Shown: piece by piece, positions 52,069 through 60,700 of the stretch
Layout of the letters: each line of letters starts with the position of its first letter
Numbering within the stretch: the stretch's first letter is position 1
Assembly: GCA_964472545.1 (NCBI GenBank)
Contig: CAYYNP010000016.1
Coordinates: 1-64,000 of the forward strand
DNA from: CAYYNP01 sp964472545
GTDB taxonomy: Bacteria > Planctomycetota > Planctomycetia > Pirellulales > Thermoguttaceae
Direction: 5' to 3'
Length of the DNA: 64,000 bases
Translations under genes and position numbers: made by a program
Notes under the pieces: model-generated
The model's input: only the letters and a program-made list of their open reading frames with translations
The model's database searches: none
Told to the model about the DNA's origin: nothing

Positions 52069-54710
52069 TGGCGGCCGAATCGATGGCAGAACCTCGCGGG
52101 ACAAGCGATGAGCAACGCGGCACTGCGGACGGCAAGCCGGCATCATCTGAGCGTGCCGTCGATGTAGCCGAACGAGGACTTGCCGGGGCTTTCGCCGCGG
52201 CATCACGACGCCGGCGCCGTGAAGGATTACTAGACAAGGAGGCGATGGATCGCGATCTTGCGAAGGTCAAGCGGCGGATAGACCGCAGGCTGAAGGAAGG
52301 TAGCTCGCGACCGAAGGACGATGACGTCACGGTTCGGCCTGCAGCCGACGCCCCCTTCGCGATCGATGAGGACATTCTTCTGCCGGGTCCTGCCGATTCG
52401 CCGCTTGTGTTTCCCGATACGAAGCTTCCCGAGATCGATGCGGAAGAACTTCTCGCGAAAGCTCTGGGGTGGCCTACCCCGACGCCGGAAGTGCCGCAGG
52501 CTGGCAGACGACGGCCGATTCGCAGGCTGAGCCACAATATCGGCATTGCCCCGCCGCTGACACCGGGCGAACCGGTCGACCTTGTGATGTTCTTGAGGAA
52601 GACCCCCGGGATGGCCGCCGGTACGAAAGCAGGTCGCGACGAAATCCTCGCATCTATGGTCGGCCACTTGGCGCCGTCGCTCACTCTCGATGGGGCGCGG
52701 AATCAGGTTCGAGTTCTTGGACCTCGATTTCCGATCCAGGTCCATCTCAATTCGTCGGAATTCGACAAACGCCCGCAAGCATCGATCTTCTCCTTCCTGA
52801 TAACGCAGGAGAAATTCGACGAACTCGCCTTGGTGATTCCAGTTGATCCCGCACTGCGTGCGTTATTCGACGCGCATTTCGCGCCGCCTATGCCCGAGAA
52901 AGAAAAGGAAGAAGTTTGGGAGAGCGCCTGGAGGCCGCTAATAAGATCGAAAGGGGAAGCGGGCGTTCAAGACCGCATGGCTTATCTCATGGAGGAGTTG
53001 CCGCGGGCGATTCAGAGCTACCGACAGAACCGGACCGCACTCGTTCCCGGGCATACCTACCCAAGCGGGATGATGTTCTTGAAGTACGGCAGAACGCACG
53101 ACGAACAAATCTGGATCAGCCAGGACCTGACGCCATTCAAGGTCAGTGTGCATGAGTTGATGCTTGACTCCTTTCGCGAAGGCGTGCTCAAGGCGGCGGG
53201 GGGCGTGCTGCTCGCCTACGCAATCGTCGGCGCTGCGGTGACCGTTGCGACTGTCGGGGGAAGTTTGTTCCAGTTGGCTGGTGCGCTACGCAGTGCCGGC
53301 AGCATCAAGGCCGGCGCCGCGCAGCTAGTCCGACTTATCCTTCAGAATCCTCGAGCATTGGCGCTCGATGCAAGCATCGACGTCGGTTTCCTCTATGCAA
53401 CCGGTGAGGTTCGCAGCGCCAAGGATCTGCTCCGTTACTTCTCGAGCGTCGAAGGGATCATTGATCTCGTCCTAACGATCCTTCCACATGCTGGCGTCAA
53501 TGCCAAGGGTCTCCTCGGGAAGCGGCTGGACGACACGGCAAAGGCGCTGCCGCCCATCAAACCTACGGCCGTCGTTGCACCGGCTGGCGGAGCGAAGCCG
53601 AAGCTAGATGCGGGCGACGTGCTCCCTCCGCAGCAAATCAAGCCGTCCAAGAAGCCTGCGCCGAGCGGTGAAGCGACGGACTTCACAACGGGCACGAAGG
53701 AACGAACCGGGGCGCGCGCAGACGTGGGCCGGGCGACAAATCCCAAGCAACGCGGCGTCGACGCGGATAGCGCAGCGGGGGCACGATCCGCACGAGAGAA
53801 CCGAGGCACGCAACGCGTAGCCGACGACGATGCGAAGAAGACGAGCGACAAAGGCAAAACAGAAACGAGCAAGAAAGGGCGAGGCGGTGGCGAGGACGCG
53901 GGCCACACGCCGCCTAAGGACTGGCGTAAGATCGACCTGGACGACATTCCTCCGGAGGTCAAGGACGGCTACTACGCCGGATGGCTCTCCTATCGACGGA
54001 ACAAGCTCAAGAACCAGGACGACTACGTCCGATACCGCTACGCGTTCGACCAAGGTTGGGTCAAGAACAAGCGCTACTTGCCACCAAAGATCAAACCCGG
54101 TGGACACTTCCCCGGTGTCAAAGGCAAACGCGCCGAGCGTCTCGGCCAGGTTCTGGGCGCACCCATGACCCAAACGGGAGGTAAGGCAACCGGTGAAGCG
54201 GCCGAGATCATCAAACGACTGAGGAAGCACTGGGAAGCTGCTGCGAAAACGGCCCGTCGCGAAGTCGATCTCGACGCCGTGCTCGCGATCGTCGACGACA
54301 AGTCCCGTCGCGACGGCGTTCGTGCACTCTTCAACAACTGGCGATCGCGCTGGTACACGCAACTAAAGAACGACCCCGTTCTGAAAAAAATGCTGAAACG
54401 CGCCGGCGTTCACATCCGCGCAAATGGCGCCCCCGCTATCCGCTACATCGACCCTGACGGTAAACCTCACTGGTTGACCCTGAACCTCGACCACATCGAC
54501 CGTATCGCGGACAACCCGCGGCTTGCCCTCGACATCAACAACTTACGTCTCGTCACGCCTCGCGAGAACTCAGCGGTTCTCGAAGGGCTCCGGCGAGGCC
54601 TTTGGGAACAGGAGAAACGCGTTTCCCAATCTCAACGCGGATTTCCAGGGAATCCTTCTGAGGACGTGGATCTGGACGAGTTGTTCCAGGCATGGACAGA
54701 TTTTGATTGA
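52068..54710 (+). CDS. Predicted polymorphic toxin with C-terminal HNH-like nuclease
   Basis: The GTG at 52068 overlaps the preceding stop by one base; ATG 52083 is an alternative. The N-terminal ~100 residues are charged, a globular domain follows (about 160-360), then a hydrophobic stretch at about 371-405 (GVLKAAGGVLLAYAIVGAAVTVATVGGSL), a basic disordered linker (about 520-620), and a C-terminal domain of about 250 residues. The last contains LNLDHIDRI (D808, H809) and DINNLRLVTPREN (N825, N834), typical of HNH/His-Me finger nucleases. The architecture of hydrophobic patch, linker and C-terminal nuclease is that of secreted polymorphic toxins. No immunity gene is evident downstream. Confidence 0.7.
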   Translation: MAAESMAEPRGTSDEQRGTADGKPASSERAVDVAERGLAGAFAAASRRRRREGLLDKEAMDRDLAKVKRRIDRRLKEGSSRPKDDDVTVRPAADAPFAIDEDILLPGPADSPLVFPDTKLPEIDAEELLAKALGWPTPTPEVPQAGRRRPIRRLSHNIGIAPPLTPGEPVDLVMFLRKTPGMAAGTKAGRDEILASMVGHLAPSLTLDGARNQVRVLGPRFPIQVHLNSSEFDKRPQASIFSFLITQEKFDELALVIPVDPALRALFDAHFAPPMPEKEKEEVWESAWRPLIRSKGEAGVQDRMAYLMEELPRAIQSYRQNRTALVPGHTYPSGMMFLKYGRTHDEQIWISQDLTPFKVSVHELMLDSFREGVLKAAGGVLLAYAIVGAAVTVATVGGSLFQLAGALRSAGSIKAGAAQLVRLILQNPRALALDASIDVGFLYATGEVRSAKDLLRYFSSVEGIIDLVLTILPHAGVNAKGLLGKRLDDTAKALPPIKPTAVVAPAGGAKPKLDAGDVLPPQQIKPSKKPAPSGEATDFTTGTKERTGARADVGRATNPKQRGVDADSAAGARSARENRGTQRVADDDAKKTSDKGKTETSKKGRGGGEDAGHTPPKDWRKIDLDDIPPEVKDGYYAGWLSYRRNKLKNQDDYVRYRYAFDQGWVKNKRYLPPKIKPGGHFPGVKGKRAERLGQVLGAPMTQTGGKATGEAAEIIKRLRKHWEAAAKTARREVDLDAVLAIVDDKSRRDGVRALFNNWRSRWYTQLKNDPVLKKMLKRAGVHIRANGAPAIRYIDPDGKPHWLTLNLDHIDRIADNPRLALDINNLRLVTPRENSAVLEGLRRGLWEQEKRVSQSQRGFPGNPSEDVDLDELFQAWTDFD

Positions 54711-54873
54711 CGAAGCGCTCCGCAACGGAGAAGAACTGGCCGGATAGCGTGGGTGGAAAGAGGCTCGACAGGCACCGGCCACAGAGGAACTTGCCCGAAC
54801 GACTGCCGGACATTCACGTGAAGCTTCGGTCAGCGAGTTAGTGCGACTGATGTACCGGTCATAGGAGGAGGCC

Positions 54874-55980
54874 ATGCCCACATACAGTATCCAAGCGTTG
54901 AACGACGTCCTCTGCGCGGCCAAGACAGGTTGGCAGCAGAGCCGCTCTTGCCAAGTGATCCTCGGTAACGAGGCGTCCGATCTCGACTCGATGGCCTCAT
55001 CGATCGCGTACGCCTGGCTCCTCGCGGACGATTGTGCCTCGAAGCAAGAGACTGCCTTGCCGGTGATGAACATCCCCCGGGATGATTTCAAGCTCAGAAC
55101 AGAGGCCGTCTATCTGTTTGGCGAGGTGGGTATCGAAGTTGCGAATCTGATGTTCCTCGACGAGATCAACCTCGACGATCTCAGGAATCAGCAACAACTC
55201 AAGCTGGTGCTGATCGATCACAACAAACTGGCCCCATCACAGGAAGCCCTTGCAGACGTGGTGGATGAGATCATCGACCATCACAAGGACAGCAAGCTAT
55301 ACCCCCACGTGACGAAGCGGACGATCGAACCGGTGGGATCAACCGCCACACTCATTGCCGATCGGATCATCGAACGGAAGCGTGCGATTGACGATAAAGG
55401 GCTTGCCATGCTGCTTCTCGGTACGATTCTGCTGGATACGGTCAAGCTCAGTCCGAATCGCACGACCGCGAGGGACGAAGGGGTCGTGAGGAAGCTCTTG
55501 GAAGTCGTCGACGCGGCGAAAGATGCACTTTTTGAGAAGCTGCAAGCCGAGAAGTTCAAGACCGAAGACCTCTCGACGTACGACTTGCTCAGAAAGGACT
55601 TCAAGCAGTGGCAAGCCGGGAGGACAAGATACGGAATCAGTTCGGTGCCCATATCGGTCGGCGACTGGTTGGCCAAGGATGACGACCTGGAGGGAGGATT
55701 CCGTGATTATGCGGAGTCCAGGAAACTCGACGTGCTGCTGACCATGCACTTCTATGAGGACACCGAGTTTCGCAGAGAGTTGGGAGTGTTCAGCCAAGAG
55801 CAAGCATCGAGTGAAAGGCGCATTGGGGCGATGGTCGCCTCTGATCTCCAGCTCGAGCCGATCGCCCCGACCGGTCAACAGGTAGATGAATCTGGACATC
55901 TCTCGTTCTTCAAGCAGCAGAACACGAAGATCTCCAGAAAGAAGCTCCAGCCGGTGCTGAACGATCTCTTCGCCGGCTGA
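54874..55980 (+). CDS. DHH-DHHA2 phosphohydrolase, PPX1/prune-like
   Basis: This is a DHH-superfamily phosphoesterase with the DHHA2 domain, closest by motif to yeast exopolyphosphatase PPX1 and animal prune. Motifs are GNEASDLDSMASS (D36, D38), LVLIDHNKL (D115, H116, N117) and DHHKDS (D135-H137), then EPVGSTATLIADRI. In bacteria the usual family II pyrophosphatases read differently at the first motif; GNEAxDLDS is the eukaryotic signature. A strong ribosome site GGAGGAGG precedes the ATG at 54874. It would hydrolyse polyphosphate or short-chain phosphates in the cytoplasm. It stands after the toxin gene but has no obvious link with it. Confidence 0.85.
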   Translation: MPTYSIQALNDVLCAAKTGWQQSRSCQVILGNEASDLDSMASSIAYAWLLADDCASKQETALPVMNIPRDDFKLRTEAVYLFGEVGIEVANLMFLDEINLDDLRNQQQLKLVLIDHNKLAPSQEALADVVDEIIDHHKDSKLYPHVTKRTIEPVGSTATLIADRIIERKRAIDDKGLAMLLLGTILLDTVKLSPNRTTARDEGVVRKLLEVVDAAKDALFEKLQAEKFKTEDLSTYDLLRKDFKQWQAGRTRYGISSVPISVGDWLAKDDDLEGGFRDYAESRKLDVLLTMHFYEDTEFRRELGVFSQEQASSERRIGAMVASDLQLEPIAPTGQQVDESGHLSFFKQQNTKISRKKLQPVLNDLFAG

Positions 55981-56353
55981 CACGTCCGCCGCCTGGGGCG
56001 CTTCTTGGAGAATCCCATTGGGCTGCGTCCTGGGCGAAGATCGTGGGGCTGGTGGCGGCGGGATTGTACCAAGGCCCAATCGGGCCAAGAACAGCAGTTC
56101 GGTGTGAGCGGCAGAACCGCCGCAAACGGCCCTAGAATCGCCGTTCGGCCCCCCAACAGGTGTTCCGAGTCATCTTCGGCCTCGGAACGCACTGGCGCAA
56201 GGCCACAGTCCGTGTGAGGACAACGAGTTAGAGCACGGGCCTCATCGTTCTTGGGAATTCCGCGCCACAATATAGCCCGGGCCGCGTTTCACCTAGTGAA
56301 ATCCAAGCGAAACCACTAGCCCCTCACCGTCACGACGGCATTGCCGCCCGCCA
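55981..56353. other. Intergenic region with two short hairpins
   Basis: No gene is supported. Hairpins GGCCC-AATC-GGGCC (56073-56086) and TTTCAC-CTA-GTGAAA (56287-56301) are present. The first may end transcription of the phosphohydrolase gene, and the second lies just before the dockerin protein gene. Confidence 0.45.
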
Positions 56354-57457
56354 ATGGAGATTCCGATGGGACCTTCTTCCCTCTCCCCACTGAGCCGTTG
56401 CCGGACCAACCGGCTGGCGTCTGCCGATCCCCGAGTTCGAACGAAGGCCCGCTTGAGCATCGAAGGGCTGGAACACCGGCGGATGATGTCACACGTGCTC
56501 GAGCCGGTTCAACTCTCCGCCGAGGCGGAGCAGGCGCCGGTGGCCCCGGCGGCCATGGAAGCGACCGAGGACGTTGTCGGCGACGCAGCGGCACCCTCCC
56601 TCGCAATGGTCTTTCCCCCCGACGGCGACACCCCCGATTGGAGTCCACTGCCATTCCCGTGGCCTGACCCGACCCCCGTTCCGCCCAGCAACGACGTCGC
56701 GGTGGCCGGCCGGCACGTCTTCTACAACAACTCGGCGTTCGACGGAGACAGTCCCCGTCCCAACGCGAGCGACGACGAAGCCATCGCCACCGACAAGACG
56801 GCCCTGCTGCTGGGCAACGCGGCCACGTTCGACTGGGCCACGTTCGACAATTACACGAGCTACAGCCGCGGCATCAACGGAGTCATGGTGGACGTCGACG
56901 GGGCCGACCTTTCCGGTCTGACGACGTGGAACGTCTCCGAGTACTTCGAATTCCGCGTGGGCAACGGCGAGGGCCCCGGCGAGTGGAGCGACGCCCCGGC
57001 CCCCGCCCCCGCCAGCGTTACCGTCCGTGAAGGTGCCGGCGAGGACGGTTCCGACCGCGTGACGATCATCTGGCGCGATAACGCCATCCGCAACGAGTGG
57101 CTTGAAGTGCGCGTGTTGGCCGAAGGGGTGGGCTTGGAGGCCGACGACGTCTTCCGTTTCGGCAACGCCGTGGGCGAAACCGGCAATTCGAGCTTCGAGG
57201 CACACGTCACCGCCACCGACCTGCTGTTGGCTCGCAACAACCAACGCAGCTTCCTAAACCCGGCCCCGGTCGATTTCGATTACGACTTCAACCGCGACCA
57301 GCGGGTGAACACCACGGACCTGCTGCTGGCGAGGAACAACACGACGAGCTTCCAGTCGGCGTTGGCGCTGTGGGATTTCCCCGACCTCGATTGGGATGAC
57401 CCGCTCACGGGCGGCGGCCTCGAGTTGATCCTCTTCTGGGATAACATCTTCTATTAG
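56354..57457 (+). CDS. Extracellular protein with planctomycete LExR motif and dockerin
   Basis: The N-terminus carries LEHRRMMS at residues 39-46, the planctomycete extracellular signature (LExRxLLS-type; Planc_extracel), used here as an export signal. The middle (about 105-260) is a beta-rich domain with VAVAGRHVFYNNSAF and NGVMVDVDG. The C-terminus (about 287-340) is a dockerin type I repeat, VTATDLLLARNN ... DYDFNRDQRVNTTDLLLARNN, with Ca-binding Asp/Asn positions. ATG 56366 is an alternative start. Dockerins join proteins to cohesin scaffolds; in planctomycetes they are frequent and their partners are mostly unknown. Confidence 0.8.
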   Translation: MEIPMGPSSLSPLSRCRTNRLASADPRVRTKARLSIEGLEHRRMMSHVLEPVQLSAEAEQAPVAPAAMEATEDVVGDAAAPSLAMVFPPDGDTPDWSPLPFPWPDPTPVPPSNDVAVAGRHVFYNNSAFDGDSPRPNASDDEAIATDKTALLLGNAATFDWATFDNYTSYSRGINGVMVDVDGADLSGLTTWNVSEYFEFRVGNGEGPGEWSDAPAPAPASVTVREGAGEDGSDRVTIIWRDNAIRNEWLEVRVLAEGVGLEADDVFRFGNAVGETGNSSFEAHVTATDLLLARNNQRSFLNPAPVDFDYDFNRDQRVNTTDLLLARNNTTSFQSALALWDFPDLDWDDPLTGGGLELILFWDNIFY

Positions 57458-57492
57458 ACGGATTGGCCACCGGCAATGCCGAAGGCGTGAAA

Positions 57493-57513
57493 CGCACCGG
57501 AATCTCCGGTGCG
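57493..57513 (+). terminator. Hairpin after the dockerin gene
   Basis: CGCACCGGA / TCCGGTGCG with a three-base loop, 36 bases after the stop. It has no U tract but its position suggests transcript end formation. Confidence 0.45.
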
Positions 57514-57718
57514 GCCTGCGTATGCTGCGAAATGGACTTGCCAATACTCGCTACCGACCCGGCACCGATCCTGGCTATCTCGGGAAAGAACGCCGCTGTA
57601 GAGGCCATTCGCGGCGGCTCGGGCTGGCAGGGTCACGGCGGCATTTCTCCTCCTTTCTCTATCACCCATTCGATTTGAAGAGCAGAGGCGACACACCTTC
57701 TTCTCGAATCGCAAATGG

Positions 57719-60700
57719 CTAGGGGCCGTCGGTCGGCCTCACCATGCCGGCCTGCAACGCCCGGACCAGCCGCTGGCTTTCCTGCTCGTCGGAGATGCCG
57801 GTGATCTCGACCTCGCCGCCCATTTTCGTCATCACTTTCGGGATGCAGACGACCCGATCGTCGACCAGCACGGCCAGGTGACCGCCGACGTGGGCTTCGG
57901 TGAATGCCGCGAAAAGCACGGTGCCGGGCTGGTCGAAGGCCGCGGCGATCTTCGGTTGCACCGGGGGACCTCCGGCCGTCCGGACCCGCTGCGACACTCC
58001 CCGCAGCCCCCACGTCCGCCGGCCTTCGCTGCCGGAGAGCATCACTTCGGCCGGCGAATTGGAAAGCAGCACGTAGCGGCGGTTTTGGTACGTAGCGGTG
58101 ATCAGATCCTCGCTGGGCACGGACTTCAACTCGAACCAGGCGAACGAGTCGTCCGCCGGGCCGCCCGCTTCATCGAACACGTTGACAGAAACAAGCTCGA
58201 CCGGATCCGCATCCTCAGCCGAGGGGAGCAACGTGGCCACGGACTTTCGGATCTTGTCGGTCTCCTCTTCTTGGAGTGTGTCCAATGCTTCCCGGCTGGG
58301 AACGCTCCGCGCCGCGCCCTCGGCGGACGGGTTTCGCGTTTGCCACACCTGTTCGAGGTAGCTGCGGGGCACGTTCACCGAAACGGCAATACTCCGTGGT
58401 GTTAGCGGCGTCACCCTCACGTCGGGTTCTAAGCCGGCATCGAGTTCCGCGGGAACGTCGAGTTCCACGGAAACCGTGACGTTCACATCGGGAACATACG
58501 CCAAGGCCTCCTGGATCTTGGCCTTCCACTGCTGTTCGTATACTCGCTTCAGACGTACGTTAGGACCGTCCGCTGTGCCTTCGCGACTGCCGGGATCGTC
58601 GTGATACGTGGGGCCGTTCAGATCGGTGACCGTAACCTGCTCGGGCTTCAATCCCTCAATAGCCCCGGCCACCATGCTGCGGATTGCCGAAACTTGCGTC
58701 CGGTCGAGTTGCGCATCGTCGGCGGCTTTGACGCTTACGGTCGCAGTGGTCACCTTGTCGCGTCCCGGACCGGGCGGCAACTCCGTATCATACAACACGG
58801 CGGCCCATTCGATCCCGCGCATCGACGTGATGGTCAGACTCAGCGCCTTTTGCTTGGCGATCTTCAGTTGCTCAGAGTTCAGTTGCTCGTAGCGCTGTCG
58901 CACAGACTCACGCAGCTTGTCGAGACTTGACGGCAGGGCGTTCGCATCGGCTAGGGCGGCCATGCAGGCGGCCTCTTTCTCGCGAGGCACGCGAATCGTC
59001 CCGCCCAGGATCTTGTAGTCGTGCAATCCGGCCGCGGCAAGCGCCGCTTCCACGGCCGGCAGATCCGCAGTCGCAATCGGCAAGCCGCTTAGCAGATCAA
59101 CACTTGCCTCGTCCGCAGCATCGCGCCGGGGGCCGTGGGTCTTCAACCGATCGTTGTAGCGGCGGATCAAGGCCTCGTCAAGCCCGGGTTGTCCTTCGTC
59201 GGCTCGGACCGGGGCAATGCGAAAATCGAGGCGGGCGGCCTCTTGCCGTGGACGAACGGCAAACGAAATGTCGGTCGCGCCGGCCTCCTTCAACGTATTC
59301 ATCAATCCGGTCACGATCTTGAAGGGCACCTCCGGGGAGCAGCGCAACTGGATCGATGTGCCGGGGCGTTCTTTCAGACGCGTTTGAAGGACCTCCACCA
59401 ATGCCGCGGTATCGTGCTTTTTCCCGTCCAACCACATCGTGCCGTCGGACACCAGAATGGGGCTCTTCGGCACGATGACTGTATCGGAGTCGGAGAGCCG
59501 GATCTCGCCGGCGGGGCAAGGCTGGTTGCCGTGCAAGGCGGCCTCCAGGTCGAGCAACATGACAATCAACTGCCGGTCGTCCCCGCAGCGCCGAACGACC
59601 ACCTGCCGCAGATGCGAGCCGTCGTTCCAGCTATCGGCCATGGCAATCGCCTGCAAGACGGTGGTCGGACCGCCCAACTCGAACTGCCCGGGCGTGGCAA
59701 CTTCACCCAATACGTACACGTGGCGCGGGGCCCGCTGCGCCGAATGGGTGGCTCGCACGACTTCCCAGGTGCCCTGGATTGGCTTGAGGTCGGACCTGGC
59801 GTCCTCTTGCAGAGCACGCGGCACGATGCGGAGCTTTCCCTGCTCCGTAGCCAGCCTCAGCTTCTCGGCCTGTTCCGGCGTCAGCAGCAACGAGACGTTT
59901 TTCACGCGAACTGGCGGGGCCACGTTGAGCAGGGTGGCCCAGCGGGCGGAGAAGACCTTGACGTCCTCCAATACAGTCCGGGCGGGCGACTTGACGGTAC
60001 CATCCTCAAATGGCACGATCAGCACGTCGACGCGGTCGCCGGGCGAGACCTTGAGTTGGTCGCCGTCGGTGGCGTCTACCGTCACCGAAACCGCCCGGTA
60101 TCCCTCGGGAATCGTGGGGACCGGCGGCTCGAAGGACAACCATTCGGCCGCGAGAAGGTACTTCTCCGCGATTGGGTCACCGGCATGGATCCCGACTCGC
60201 GTGCGGCGATCCGTGATCTCTTCGACTCGAGTCAGTACGCCGTTGGGGACCTTGTCCTTGGGCCATACTTCGAGTACCAGCAGTTCGGGCGTCAACGCCG
60301 TGTCGGCGGGGATGTGTTCGCGGGCCACGAGAATGGCAATCGCATCGGACGCCGGCACGACCGCACGCGGACGCTCATTGTATCCCGCCACGGCACTCGC
60401 CGTACCCGCAGACAGCGTCGCCCCGCCTTCGAAGGTGAACGTCTCGGCATCGAATGTATCCCACGAGAGCATCCCGGCCTCACTCTTGGCCGGCGAAGCG
60501 GCCTCGCCCGCCTTTGCTTCCCGCAAGCTGATGTAGATCCTGTCGCCGGGCATCACTTGAAAGTTGGTTGCCGTGTTGGCCCCGCGCGTAATCGCGTTCC
60601 AATCGACCCGCAGGATTAGTTCTCCCCTGGAATCTCCCGGCGTAGGCCGGGCAATCCAGATCCGCTTGCTCGAGATCTGCGATAGCCCGCCGATGGCGCT

